NCBI GenBank assembly: GCA_022835595.1
Contig: BQUP01000005.1
Span: 248,001 to 312,000 of the forward strand
Source: Cystobasidium ongulense
Lineage: Eukaryota; Basidiomycota; Cystobasidiomycetes; Cystobasidiales; Cystobasidiaceae
Direction: 5' to 3'
DNA length: 64,000 nt
The notes under the pieces were generated by a model. That model made no database searches and was not told the DNA's origin. It saw only the letters and a list, made by a program, of their open reading frames with translations. Positions within the stretch are counted from its first letter, which is position 1. Every line of letters begins with the position of its first letter. A program made the position numbers and the translations under genes. This document shows, piece after piece, positions 46,876-59,499 of this stretch.

Positions 46876-48017
46876 GCTAGCTGTATCACTGATGTGGAAG
46901 TATGTCTGCTTGTTAGATTAATGGGAGATGAAGAAGGAAAGTCGGACTCGAAATGGTAGCTTGGAAATCAGCGAACTTTTTCAGCCGCGTGCCCCACGCC
47001 CTCTGCCGCATGACTCTGTCACGGATTTGATCGGATTCATGCTCTATATGATTAGCGAGTAGAGAATAGTATTGATGCGGTGGACTGTGCACATTATAAT
47101 TATAGCAATTACCTATCGATGTTATCTTCGATATGGCCTGTATTGATCACTACGGCGTTCTGAGACCTTTTTCGGCTTGAGAAAAAGCTCAGAATCCTCA
47201 GCTGCTGTAACTTTAGTTGTCTGGAGGACGTCATTTATTCATGAGCAAGACAATAAGCTGCAGGGTAGATGTGCAGGCATTACCGTCAGATACCACCAGC
47301 ATACTGCCCGACACAATGCACTTGCGGCTGATTCCTCAGGTATACCGTTGGCGCCAAATTTGATGATACATTCATTGGGTGGCGGTCGCGGAGCACTTTA
47401 CTGTAAATCTCGTACTTGGGTTAAGTTAGAGCTTATCTGATAGCCAGCAGAATAACGGTTTCTCGTGACTGCAATACCGTAAATACGAATGGTCGTGCGG
47501 CTTGTCCTATGGTGGCTGAGAGCACACGCAGAGGCTTTCTAGCTTTTGACAGTCAGCTGCGAGATATCACGGTCCGAGCAATCCTAATAGCACAAGCATA
47601 TCGAGGTTTCCTGGTAGCGTTCGCTCATGACGCGCTCCAAAGAGTCGTTGAGCATCCACCGTGTTGGTCTTCCATACCGCTGCAGCGTCCCTGCAGCCTG
47701 CAAGACTGGTACGCCGTATGGTAGAGATCATCATGCTGGACCTTGATCGCCTTGCTTGCTCAAAGTGGGATGAAGCAAGGTGTAGATGTACAGGGTATTG
47801 GAGCATGGCAGAGCCTGGCGACCTGCCTCAGCTACGAGCTGCCTTGCTGTTTGGTGCGCACTTCATCGCCCGCTTTTGTTCGCCAGTACGGCGAAGTGCG
47901 CCACGTCACGAAGCTCGCCCTTGTTGGTTTACTTTGCACCACATCGACAAGCGCAATTAGCATTATTATAACTGCTGACTAGTTCTTTCTCAACTTTTCT
48001 ACATCACCCAACAGAAG
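46876..48017. promoter_or_regulatory. Divergent intergenic region permease 2 / PDI (1.14 kb)
   Basis: Shared upstream region of two divergent genes. Short open frames on both strands near 47500-47980 have no support. The 50 bases before the PDI start are CT- and A-rich. Confidence 0.45.
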
Positions 48018-49229
48018 ATGCGCTTCACTGCCTACCTGCTAGCGGCGAGTGCCGTGTTCGCCAGCTCCGTCTATGCAGGACTCGAAGACGTCAAGAGCAC
48101 TACCACCCTCACAGGCAGCAACTTTGACTCTGCCATTGCTGGAAAGGACAGCTTGGTCGCCTTCTATGCTCCCTGGTGCTCTCACTGCAAAAACCTTGCG
48201 CCCACCTGGGAAAAGCTGGGACAGGCTTTCAAGGATGAGGAAGCCGTCCTCATCGGCCAGCTTGATGCGGATAATGCAGACAACAAGGGCACAGCTTCTC
48301 GATATGGAGTCAAGGGATATCCTACCATTAAGGTGCGACATCCATATCCTCCAGTCCAATTAGTAACGACGTATTGACTCTCATGCTCCATCACCTTCAT
48401 CCAGTTCTTCCCCGCCGATGGATCTGCACCTTTAGATTACAATGGTGGACGTACTGAAGCAGCATTCTTGGAATATATCAACAACGCTGCTGGAACACAC
48501 AGAACTCCAGGCGGTCTTTTGAATGCAATGGTAAGCCTGTCATTGACGCGTTATGACGACATGCATCATCAGTTCTCGTACTAACGCGTATCATGCTGCT
48601 TAGGCTGGACGTCTACCTACTCTCGATGAAATCGTATCCACATACTTGACAACTACCACCGGAGCACGCGATGCCATCGTCGCGCAAGCTAAGGCTCTCG
48701 CTGCTGAAGTACAAGGTGGCAACCTAGACAAGACGGCCGCTTCGTACTATGTCAAGGTCATGGAAAAGCTAGAAGGATCAAGTGATTGGGCTATCAAGGA
48801 GCTAGCTAGACTACAAAAGATGGCCTCGAAGAAAGGTGCTTTGGCCGGCAAGCAATTGGAAGATCTTCAGGTGAGTTGAAATAATCTGCACGCTGGCCCC
48901 TTGTACATGTTGGCAACATCTGACTCTGCAAATCGTGACGCTCATAGATCCGCCAAAACATCCTACAAGCTTTCACCGTCGCCAAAGAATCAGCATCTTC
49001 AGCTGCATCGGTAGTCAGCGCGTCTGCAGAATCTGTAGCTTCTCAGGCTAGCTCGACCATCGGGTCCGCCGCATCACAAGCCAGCGCTACTGTCGGCTCT
49101 GCTGCTTCGCAGGCCAGTGCTAGCATCGACTCTGCCGCATCACAGGCTTCAGCCTCTGCTTCGTCTGTCTCCAAGTCGGCTTCTTCGTTAGCTGAATCCG
49201 CTACAGCTCGTGTCAAGGCCGAGCTATAA
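48018..49229 (+). CDS. Protein disulfide isomerase, one thioredoxin domain plus ERp29c domain (329 aa)
   Basis: Exons 48018-48332, 48405-48530, 48604-48870 and 48948-49229, all phase 0. A signal peptide (MRFTAYLLAASAVFASSVYA) leads to one thioredoxin domain at about residues 22-135, with active site FYAPWCSHCKNLAP and cis-Pro in GVKGYPTIK. An ERp29c helical domain follows (LPTLDEIVSTYL through LARLQKMASKKGAL). The last 75 residues are a Ser/Ala repeat: SAASQASATVGS, SAASQASASIDS and SAASQASASASS. The family relatives TigA and ERp38 usually carry two thioredoxin domains with CGHC; here there is one, with CSHC. The C-terminus KAEL resembles a KDEL-type ER-retrieval signal. It acts in oxidative folding in the ER. 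Confidence 0.9.
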
Positions 49230-49620
49230 GTTGTTACCTAGAAGACAGTTGAAACGAAACTATGAAATACATGCTTTATGACGTTCTTCTGTTCTATCGA
49301 CCAATGACTATGCTTTTGCAGTACAAGCCATGTTGTAGCGAGACCTGGTTTGAAGTGACATTCGACCCATTTGAACGTGATCGGCGTGCAAATGCCACTG
49401 CTAAGCAAAGCGATGGAAGAAGGCTGCATATCCGCGAGTGCAGCGCGGTGAGGTATTCGTATAGACTGCTCACACCATCTGATTGACTCCCGGCTCTTGT
49501 AGCATGCCTGTAGGAATATTGTTGAATCGCCGCTATCGTCGCTACTCGCTTCCAAGGCTGCAGGACCGCTTTCGCTCTGTTCCATAGCAAGTGGATCATC
49601 AGATATCAAAAGCCGCAATC
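49230..49620. other. Intergenic region
   Basis: 391 bases between same-strand genes; promoter of the ING gene. No further gene seen. Confidence 0.5.
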
Positions 49621-51807
49621 ATGAGCGGCAGACTTGTCAATCCAGCCATGGGAGACATGCTTCCATCTGGCGCCGTGCCAGGTGTTCCGCTCGCCATGCA
49701 GATGCAGCATATGGCTCCGGTGCCTCCGCCAGGCATGGCAGCTCAATCTCAAGAGGCGCAAAGCGCAGCAGAGTTTACTCATTGTAGGCAGTATCCCGTC
49801 TTGCCGCTTCGTTAACCACGTCTGATCCATCTTCTTTCCACCTGGTATTCGTCAGTGTGCACGACATTCGGCGACTGCATCGAAGCACTTCCGCCTACTT
49901 TGACACGCTCAATCAGTGACCTCCGAGAACTAGATGCTGTGCTATCTGGATCCATCAGCACCATCACAGACCAGCTCAACGAACTCCTCAGGATGCTCGA
50001 AGACCCTACAACCTCGCCCGAACAGCGGTTTCATCACCTCCGCCGTCTTGCGGACGAGGCCAAAGACTTCAGGCTAGGAGGAGAGGACAAGATAAGAGTA
50101 GCGACGGGAACATGCGAGACAGTGCGTTGTGCTCCGAGATCTACTGCATTTACAGCCGCGCATGAGCTGACACTTATTGCCTTGGTGTGCCTGCTCTCCC
50201 CTTACAGCTCATCCACCACACGAACCAGCTCGACGTGCTCGCCGGCCTATTGTCCACGCTTCTGCCAGGCTCAATGGCAGGCACCATACCGCCTCCGTCA
50301 TGGCCGCACGGCTATCCCATCCTCTTCCCAACCCAAGCATCAGCCTCAGGTTCTGCCTATCGCAGACCTGACTTCTTGCCCACAAATCAGCCGTATAGCC
50401 GCCACAATGCTTTGCACCACGACCCTGCAACTCTTGGCTATACCTTCGAGAACGGCGCATACACAGCACGACAAGCCGATGTATATGCTCATGCTACGAA
50501 TAGTGTGAGAAACTACGTTCGTGAGGGCGCGCATCTTCCCGAAGAGAACCGTATCAAGCAACACGTCAAAAAGCAAAGACACGATACATCGCTTCAATCT
50601 GGCCCAAAGAACAGACACGTCAATTCTGCTTCGCATATGCCAACTTCTGAGCACAAACACCGCGGCGGTAAGCCTGTACCGAACCCTAATACAGCTGCGT
50701 ATTCTACGAACTTTGGCGCATACGGGGGTGCAGCGTCCGGCTCCAACAGCGCATACATGCCCCAGGCTATGGCAATGCCACCTTCTTCTAGCGTCCAGCG
50801 ACATGTTGCAGCCCCACTTCCAATGTCAATGGGTATGGGAGGCAGCAATAACATCAACATGAACAGCGCAGGCCAACAGGATGCAGATATTGGTTTCATT
50901 CCGTATGCCAACAAGACTCATCCGAAAGGAGCCTCCTTTGATAAAGCAGGTGACCCATTGCCACCGAACGCGCTTCCTGAGCCAGCCTTTGTTGGAAACA
51001 ACGGCAGTGTTAGCATTCCTCCTCCTCCGGCTGCCAAGAAGCGACGTACCAGCCATAAAGATAAACAAACTTCCCAATCAGATTATGCCGAAGGAAATGG
51101 TGGAGACAATGTGGATGAATATGTACCGCCTGCAAGTCTGACACGCGAGAGGCAGAACAGCTCTAGAGGAGGGAATGGAGGCCAGAGCCCTGTTGTTGGG
51201 AACAATGGCGCGAAGCGCTCAAGGAACAACTCGAAGAAGGGAGCGGTGTATGTCTTTTTCCCGCATCTGCTGCTGCCGAAACTTCTCACTAATTGCCTCT
51301 TATGTATGTAGTGATTCACCGGATGGCGCGCAGTCATTCGCGGGAAGTTCTAATGGTAAAGGCAACTCGGTTGCTACGAGCTTCGCTGCACCGCTCAAAC
51401 GCAAAGGCTCCCAGATTGTGGACACGACCGAGGAGCTCTACGACGCAGGCGGAGCACCTCGACCCTCATCACGTACTTCCGGTAACAATGTTCCACCTCT
51501 TCTTCATGATGAAATGGGCGCAACAGCTTCGGAGACAGATCATCATGACAATGATGGAGACCTAGAGATGATAGGAGATGATGGAGAAGAAGCCGATGGT
51601 GACAATGCAGGCGATGATCGTACATACTGCTATTGCGAAAGAGTCAGTTTCGGCAATATGATAGGATGCGATGGAGACGATTGTGCGCGTGAATGGTTCC
51701 ACCTCGCTTGCGTCGGAATGGATACTCCACCAAAGGGAGAATGGTTCTGCGACGACTGCTTAGACAAGAGGAAGCGGGACTTCAATCTGAACAAAAAGAA
51801 AAGGTAG
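49621..51807 (+). CDS. ING-family PHD-finger protein with very long linker (654 aa)
   Basis: Exons 49621-49783, 49856-50121, 50208-51247 and 51312-51807. The ING N-terminal helical domain is visible in FGDCIEALPPTLTRSISDLR ELD, then ITDQLNELLRMLEDP and ETLIHHTNQLDVLAG. The C-terminus has a C4HC3 PHD finger: YCYCERVSFGNMIGCDGDDC, then REWFHLACVGMDTPPKGEWF with CDDC, followed by a basic tail. This reader of methylated H3K4 would sit in a NuA4-type acetyltransferase (Yng2) or Rpd3L deacetylase (Pho23) complex. The linker of about 430 residues, rich in Asn, Gly, Ser and Pro with basic patches (PPPAAKKRRTSHKDK), is far longer than in yeast ING proteins. The donor GTATGT at 51248 is preferred for frame closure. 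Confidence 0.88.
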
Positions 51808-52028
51808 CCTTGTAGTAGTCTATTTTGGACCCTTAGGCGCAGTTATTCGGTATTGGATGCTCCTCTATGAGATCTTTTGGAGCTACTGCCATACAGCTGG
51901 GATTGTGTGAATAGGCTACATTGTAAACTGTTCTCTACATTTTTGGGCACTTTATGTTATACAACTCAACCTTACTACACTGCAAGATTCATGCTAGGGC
52001 TGACATTGAATTTATACTTCGTCCACTA

Positions 52029-55000
52029 TTATTGGGCTCTGCCGGGCTGCCGGGCAGGCGGTGTTCCAGTTGTAGGTGACCTCTCGTCCTCAAAGAAAGA
52101 TTGTCTTGCAGACCGTGTCGGGGTCCGCACAGGAGTATGCAGGTACGAAGAAACATCACCGAGATACTGAACTTCGTCTTGCTGTATGAAAGAAGCGACT
52201 CCGTAAAGATCCTTACAGGTTTCGACGATATCACTGAGAGTTTCGACGGCTTCGGAAATCGCTTCATTCTCTGCCAAAGCGAACGCAAAGCTGAAGCCAA
52301 GCTTTCCGCCCGCTAGACCATCAGGACCTGAGCTTTTCGACGGGAAGCGGACTTTTCCTTGAGTATTTGACGAGGCCGCGAGCACGCTCGACTGGGAAAC
52401 TGGATCCCGGGCGCTTGCCGCTACAATGCTCTTGGCTGAGAACGTCAGGGTTTCGACGTGCTCTTCGATGGCTACGATCAGGTGCTCTAGAGCTATGTGC
52501 GGATGAGGCAGGAATTGGGGAACGGGGGAGTGAGTATGTAAAGAGTGACTGATTGAGTGCAATATGATCAGGATGGAAGATATCTAGTATCGATTGAAGC
52601 GTTAGGTAACAATCAGATTTCCAGCCATGTAAGTAAATCTTTCTCACCAGCTCCGTTCTTTGGGGCAGAACATCCAAAACGGTAAGCTTTCGAGGAATGT
52701 TCTGGCGGATAGCTCGCAAGCCAGACCAGAGGTTCAAGAGCTCGTTCAAATCTCGGATGAGCTTGCGGTATTTCTTCACAGGCTTGGGAAGCAGCGAAGT
52801 TTCTATGTGGACAAGTCCACACAGATTAGAAGCCCTGGTAAGCACCATCTGGTTCAAAAACATTGCTCAAGTTAGCTCATTATCACGGTGATGAGGAGAT
52901 GGCTATCTTACTCGTGTCTCGTCTTCAAGCTTCTCATATTGCCGCCTCGTCTCGTCCGTCATTGTATAATTGCGTTGCAAGACTTGTCTGTGCATTCAGA
53001 TAATCAGTATTATTCCAGCCTTAGCATTAGGCCCATTGTCGACCAACCTTGACATAGAAAGGTAGCTGAGGAGGGGCGTATTAGCATCAGATAAGCTGGA
53101 AGAGAACTGTTTCTGACACTTACAGCTTTATAATCCTGTCAGTAGCCTTTGCGCAAGCTGTGACCAGCTGTACACGAGCATGATATGGCCACAGGAATAT
53201 GTTGACCAAGAGTGCCGACAAGATGCCGATTTCTATGTCCTGTGCTCGTACGAACGCAAGTTTGACCTGTATACAAACGTAAGCCATCGAGCACGATGAA
53301 TGTAGACCAAAATAGACGTACCACCGTAGTGTAGGGCAAGCCGAGGTAGGGTACGAATAGAATGGCTGGTATCGTAAGTTGCCTATACCGATGGATTCAG
53401 TGAGTTATTGCAATATGAATGAAAGGAAGTGTAGTTCTTACCCTACAATTCCTACACCCTGATAGCGTGGCTTGAATATAATCAAATAGTTGGTGAAGAA
53501 GGCTTGGAAGGTCATTACAGCCACAAGGCCGTATGGGTTTGTGCCAGCTATCTTCTGTCCTACTAAGCCATATATGGCTCCGAACAGGGTACCGAGCTGT
53601 GCATGTGAATGTTGCTTCAGCCTTTGATTCATGCCAAACGTACGCTTAAGAGCTTACGGTACGAAAGATAGCGTCTCGATATGTGGCAGCTGTACTTGTT
53701 TGTAGACAGTAGAGGAACGAAATAGCAATCCATGGACCACGAGCTCCTACAAACCATCGATATCCTATAAAGAAGTATCATAAATACTATTTCGCTTGGT
53801 ACTTTTATCGCAGGGAAGTAGCGTAGACGTACCTGCATTACTAGCTGGAAGATGGCCAGGAAGGGTGAGTAGAGATATACCGCATGCACATTTGAACGCA
53901 TGTTTAAGATGCCTGGAATGTTGAAACGCGCGTATCCGCTCGTCTACGCCTATTCGGAAAAGATAGACCTTTGGGCTAGACCACCATTGTTTCAAAGCCA
54001 ATCTCTTGGCGAGAAACAGCTTCCTGAGGTATTTGGGTGAGAGTATTCGAATACGTCGACGAGGCTTCGAGAGTTGTGTCAATGAAGGGGATGCAACTTC
54101 CGTCTTTGCCGAGAGTATATTTTGACTCCTTCGCTCATTGTTGTCTTTCTCCCATTCTTCCTGTGCAGCCTCTAATGCAACAGGACAATCAAGTCAAATA
54201 CGTGCTCGTGAACAAAAAGTCAACAGGCCATGGCGACTCACCGTCCTCCTCTGTATTGGAGCTGAAAGTAGTCGTCGACTTGGACGTCTCGAACAGAGTC
54301 GACAGAGCTGGTATCCAGATTCTTCTGCTACTCTCTGACGGTCGAGGGAGTTCACTAGCCAATTGCAGGCCATCTTGAATGTCATTGGAGAGATCAACGA
54401 GTGACGTAAAGAAGAAACAGTCGCGGAAGGCCTGGCAAGAGACATGCAGACGGTGAGTAAGGACACGACACGCTGAACAAAACGAATTGGTACGAACATT
54501 GGCCCGGAAAAGCGTGTGCACTCTTTGTCCTCCTTCATCAGACTCGTGGAGTGCGTTATCAAGAGCATCGACTATACCCGTTCGGAAGGTGTCAACGATC
54601 TCATCAAGCCGATGCCGTAGCTTTTCTAATTCGCTATCACGGAAAAACTCTTGAAGCTCTTGCGTAATAGGGGCTTCTTTGTCCGTACTTTCACTGGCAG
54701 GGTCGAAGCCCTTTACTGTAGACAGATAGCTTGATCTTGCAAGTGCACTTCGAATAGCTTGTAGTGCTAGAACGTTCATCGTGCCCAGCTCGTCGACTAG
54801 ATTGCGCAAATAGGCAGGTTTATTACTACCTGCAGACATAGGGGAGCTCGATGCATTTGACACTTCGACATCGAGCGGATTATTTGAAAGCTTTAGACCC
54901 ATCCGCGATACCAAGGTAGTTTGAAGTTTGGTAGACAGATTGATGAACGCTTCATATCTCTCCAGCGGAAAGAGCGCAAAATGAAGCTCATAGCGGGCAT

Positions 55001-56170
55001 CTTCATATACCGGCCGAAGGTTCTCAACATCGATACTGATTTTGTGACGAATTTGTATCACCCTTTCGCATAAGACACGGTAGTCTTTGAGATTGTGTAT
55101 TGAGCTCGAGTCGGCTTGGAAAAGATGTAGAGTCGTAAGGAGAAGCTCGGAGGTGGTGCCGAGTATATCGATGAGGTGCTGTGCTAGTAGTTTGTTTGAG
55201 GATGCAGGGAAGATAACCAAGCTGACTACAAGTGAGATGCCTGCTGCGAAGAGGACCGCGTACAGCATGCCAAGATATGGCCCGGCTGACATCTGTGACA
55301 CGCCCGATACGAATAGCAAGTCAGATGAAGGCGCATTGTCACATTTGAAGATGTCTCCGCTCACCCGATGGTCAGACGTGGTTATAGCAAGTAGCCATAT
55401 TGCAGTAAATACTGACAGTAGACATCCCGTCGTAAGGCGTGGAAATCGTGATTTGAGGTCCGCCGCTACGAAGGCTATAACAGCCAGAAAGAGGGCAAAC
55501 GCAGCGCGCGCGCCGACGGAATTGATACCTTCAGGAGTGTCGTAATTCCTGTTCGAGAGACAGGCAAGGTAATAGGCTAGAGCTGACCATCCTATCCCAC
55601 CGATGGCACCTGAAATTCCGATGGCTATGCAGGATGGGCCAGAGAGATACTAAGCCAATATTCTATACAGATTTCCCCTCAGTTTAGGATATGCTTACCA
55701 TTCACTTGAATATGCTTTCCGACTGTATGCTGAGCTGGATGGAAGAAGAGTGTATAGATGACGACGATAAGGAAGGCATATTCCGCAGTACCAGATAGAA
55801 AGGCAATACGCTTGCAGACTACAAATATTGCGCCGAGAAAAACACTGATCACACAGGGAAGTAGTCGCTTTATGATGTTGAAGAATGCTTGTCCGTAGCT
55901 TTGGCGAGTTGTGTGCTTAGCAGGTGGCAATACCGGCAGAGCTGTTGAATGGGATCTTTTGGTAGGTGTAATATTCGCCTGAGCTACGGGTTCGATGAAG
56001 GTTGAGGTGGTGTCGAACCGAGTCCTGGAAGTAGCTCCTGACCTAGAAGAGGTCGCAACACGAACGGACGTAGGCTGCTCCTTGCCATCCTGATCTTCAC
56101 GCTTGCTTTCCTGCAACAGATCGACCTGCTCGTCTGTATTACTCGAGGAAGGCGTGGGGGATGGGTCCAT
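52029..56170 (-). CDS. ArAE/BRE4-like multi-pass membrane protein, apparent frameshift in last exon (about 1184 aa)
   Basis: Exons 56170-55699, 55624-54242, 54171-53833, 53746-53658, 53596-53442, 53382-53322, 53266-53124, 53065-53048, 52987-52912 and 52848-52029. It is a fungal aromatic-acid-exporter-like (ArAE_2 / DUF2421, FUSC) protein with two six-helix halves: N-terminal helices such as LLPCVISVFLGAIFVV, and C-terminal helices beginning RGPWIAISFLYCLQTSTAAT and AVMTFQAFFTNYLIIF. A cytosolic region lies between and after them. Yeast Bre4 affects brefeldin A sensitivity. The last exon reads SILDIFHPDHIALNQSLFTY in one frame and VPQFLPHPHIALEHLIVAIE in the next. One extra base in a five-base run at 52524-52528 explains this, and removing it makes the total a multiple of three. 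Exon 8 is 18 nt. Confidence 0.82.
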
Positions 56171-56972
56171 TTAAAGTATCGTGTGATAGATCCAGAAGGT
56201 ACACTTGTCTATCTTGCTTGGAACCGGTTCTCCTCTTTTGCTGTTCCTATGGATTGCTTCGGCCGTTGCATTGCGGTTCAAGCTTCAGGGGTTTTCGTAT
56301 CTATAACAGCCTGTTGCAGCAGACGCTGTTCAGCAGCTTTCGAAGATGCACTTTCTCGACGGCGGTAGTGTGGTCTTGTGTTTGGCAGGTCGAATGGAAG
56401 GGAATGGAGAGAAAGCTGCTCTTCAAGGGAAAACCTCGAAGCTGTTTGAAAAGCGAGCCGGGTATTCTCCCACCTGCCAATGTGCTAAAGGAACGATATG
56501 TGGGTATGGAATATAGCCTATGCAAAGGTGACTGATAACGAAACTGACTTGCACTGCTGGTCTTGTTGGGTTGGAAAGAGAAGAGTGAAACGACTGGTCC
56601 GCAAGCTGTACTGGCAGCTATACGACTCGATCATCTCGTCCGAGCGCCTCTTTGAAGCCGGACTCTGTGTGCATTTAGCAAAGGCTTTGACAGCCCTTCA
56701 CACCTTATAAGAGTATCATGTAGTGTCGCGCTCTATCCTGCATCTGCCATGCTGCGGACTTTGGAATGCTTCCAGCTGACCGCCACCTGCCAAACGGCCC
56801 CATTCAGGATGTCTGCTCGACGCACGGCTCTGTGCGATGTGTTCTGTTTTCTACGTACCCGTCTCATCTGTAGCTACTCATAGTCCACTCTCGAGTCGTG
56901 GCTGGCCAACTATCATCCTTTCACGTGGCCTGACGGGCTCATTTCACCTTCAGCGACACTCACTCAACCACC
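56171..56972. promoter_or_regulatory. Divergent intergenic region (0.8 kb)
   Basis: Upstream of the ArAE/BRE4-like gene and of the unknown gene at 56973. The short open frames show no family resemblance. Nothing else recognised. Confidence 0.45.
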
Positions 56973-58177
56973 ATGGCCATCTTCGGGTGCATCAGTCCGA
57001 GCGCACACGACACCCTCCCACGGAGAGGCACAAGAACTAATAGACCCGCTCTGGCTCACATCAGTGGCACCTATCGCAAAGGATCGTCACCCGCTGTTCA
57101 AATTGGAATGTCCAACACCTCACCTTTGGCGCGTAACATGTCACGGAGAAATGGGAACGGAGCAAAGTTGATGAAGCGCAGCAGGTCAGGAAGGACCCAC
57201 CAGCCAGTTCTGATATTCGTGCTGACCTTGATCCTTTTCAGAGTCTCAAAGTCAATGATAGGCAAGCCTACTGATTTTCAGCACGTGAGCCACATTAACA
57301 AAGATGAAGCGATGGGTTCCAAAGTAAGTATGTCGTTCAGGTGTATATAGGTAGAGGTCAGATAGGCCATGTCACTGAATATAAGTGTACACTTCACTAG
57401 GAGATGGCAGAAGTGACAGAAGTCCTGCGACAACCTGCAGCCTTATCCACATTGCCGACTAGTGAAACCCTGATTATCAGCAATCCTGAGGAAAATCAGA
57501 AGGAAACTCAAGGCACGGGGGAGTCTCGCCCCTCACGAGAACAAGCACGTCAATCACTAGATCATCCTAATCGGAAGCCTACTATCAACAAGCGAAAAGC
57601 GCCACCACCGATTACACCAAGTATCATTAAAGCGGCTGGTCTACCTCCTTCTCTTGCGACCAAGACGACATCACTTCCTCTTTCCCCTTCCTCACCTGAA
57701 AAGACTCTACAAAGCTTACGTGGTACCCCAGTCAAGCTGAAAGCGAAGAGACAGAGCAAGGTTCCCATCGTCCCTGCAGCAGGAGCCTCTGAAGCCGTTG
57801 CGCATGATCGAACTGAGATAGATGGATTGGGAGGATTATCACCAGGTAGTCCTCTAGAAGGTCTATCCTCATCGTCAGAGATAGGTGATACACCCAAACT
57901 GCCTGCTCGGTTACTGGCATCGCCCATTCGGGCACCCGCTCGGAGCACGACGCTCCAGAATCTAGCGCTCTCAGAAAGCATGGAGAACGTGGTAAAGCAC
58001 GCCGAACATATGCCGAGGCAAGAAAACAATGTAGACGAGGCAGATGAGGCTCTGCAAGCCCCAAGAGCTGTGACTGCTAGTCCAAGTGGGCCACTGGCGT
58101 ACATGACGGACTCCACGAAGATACGCTGGAATAATGGCATGGCGGAAATTGCTATGCAGCTCAAACAGCAGTCTTGA
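56973..58177 (+). CDS. Unrecognised protein with one hydrophobic segment (375 aa)
   Basis: Two exons, 56973-57323 and 57401-58177, joined in phase 0 across a 77-nt GTAAGT...CACTAG intron. The N-terminal half is basic (RRNGNGAKLMKRSRSGRTHQ) and then has one hydrophobic stretch PVLIFVLTLILFRVSKSM. The second exon is Ser/Pro/Lys-rich and largely disordered: KPTINKRKAPPPITPSIIKA, LPLSPSSPEKTLQSLRGTPV, DRTEIDGLGGLSPGSPLEGL and a C-terminal MAEIAMQLKQQS. No family recognised. A decayed, rearranged copy of its second exon lies at 59500-60234, supporting it as a real duplicated gene. The first exon is less certain; the gene could start at 57404 (MAEVTEVLRQP). Confidence 0.6.
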
Positions 58178-58875
58178 GATTCCTTTGGCATGATAGAAAG
58201 TTGATGCTACACTTATCTTCAAGGAATCCCCGTCAAGCCTGCATGATTTGTTCGAGTACAACTACAATCCCAATGTTATGCTGTTATCTACAACGTATTT
58301 TCAATTTCGGCTCGAATTTGCTGTTTTTCCAGCTCCGGTTTCAACGAGTATCTTTCTGTCACCCAACACAGCTTACAAAATGCTCTCGATTAACGCAAAT
58401 TATTGACTGATGCTTGGACCGTCTTAAGAGCAAGGTACTAAGGTACAGCGGCTGGTACAGCCTTGCGTGCCAGAGTTCGCACCAAGGCCGGTATGTACGG
58501 CAAAGTGTCTGCTGTGCTGAGCAGACTCGGCCTGCTAAGCAGGTTCGGAGCACAAGCTCGACTCTGCCTTCTCACCCATGACTGATCTCTGTGTTCTACA
58601 CAACCGTTCAAATGTGTGCAGACAGATGCTGCCGCTTCATACTCGCAGAATAGATCCAGGAGCAGCCGGGCTATGTGTCCAAGGTCACCGGGCGTCCGGC
58701 TGTCCAGTTGGCTGTGCATACAAGGGTCACATGTCACTAGCTCTCGCGCTTCATCGACACAGCCTGCCAATGCCGGGGTATATGAGCCAGCCAAATGGGC
58801 GCTCTGCCTCTCTTCTCCTGACCAATCAATCACCTTTTTACTCAGATAAGCAAAAAAAGGACTCAAACAGAATCT
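57590..58875. repeat. Duplicated segment, source copy
   Basis: The second half of the unknown gene and about 0.7 kb of its 3' flank are matched by sequence at 59500-61075. Flank matches include the block around 58240-58330 against 60290-60370, and around 58615-58760 against 60825-60980. The boundaries are estimates. Confidence 0.7.
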
Positions 58876-59499
58876 CTAAACCCTGAGCTTGCAGCACAAG
58901 TCGATATGCACGTCTTGAGAAATGCAATTCTCCGAAGGGGTTCGACCGCTCAGGGCGCACTCTTCACGGGTGCAAGTGAGCCTAGTGTCGCCTTTCGGTC
59001 GAGGACCGGTGGGGGGAATGTGGGTGCTGACTGTTTCTCGCGGATCTGCCAGCTGCTGCTCTCGTTCATCGAGCTGCAACTGTGAATCCTGCTAGAGGTC
59101 TGCACACGAGTCCCAGGACTTCAAGAAGCTCTGGCCGGATAATGCAATTTGGTAGGCCCATCACTACAGGCAGTGGGGAACCGACCGTCATCTATGTTGT
59201 CTCACCCTCACAAGGCAGACGAAATAGGACACGGAGCAACTTCTCGAGAGGCCAGATTTAGTGGCTCTCACCTTTGCCAGCAATCTCCTAGCTATTGGCA
59301 TTCGTACCGATTTATTTTGATAACCCATGGCTTTACAATTCTTGCAAACTTCAGACAGCTATTTTGCGACACCGCTTGTTCCATTTAGCTATTTTATATC
59401 TTCCAATCTGTTGTAGTCGCATTAGACCTTTGTTCATGCACTGTTCTGTTAAGCTTTGACGCTCCTCCCGTATAAATGTGCGAGAAATGGATATTTGCC
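58178..59499. other. Noncoding region downstream of the unknown gene
   Basis: 58178-58875 belongs to the duplicated segment. 58876-59499 appears unique. A plus-strand open frame at 58578-58886 has a partly matching open frame in the duplicate at 60820-61092 (shared GHM.L.LAL..HSLP), but both may simply reflect DNA similarity. Confidence 0.45.

Noticed and set aside
52500-52650. Introns explaining the frame change in the last exon of the ArAE/BRE4-like gene
   Set aside because: Candidates need poor donors or acceptors and would remove sequence that reads as protein on both sides; a one-base shift is simpler.
53321-53339. Short frame across the ArAE-gene exon near 53139-53339
   Set aside because: It reads through a clear GTACGT...ATACAG intron; the spliced form gives continuous helices.
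56161-56710. Plus-strand frames upstream of the unknown gene
   Set aside because: No family resemblance and no splicing connection to the exon at 56973.
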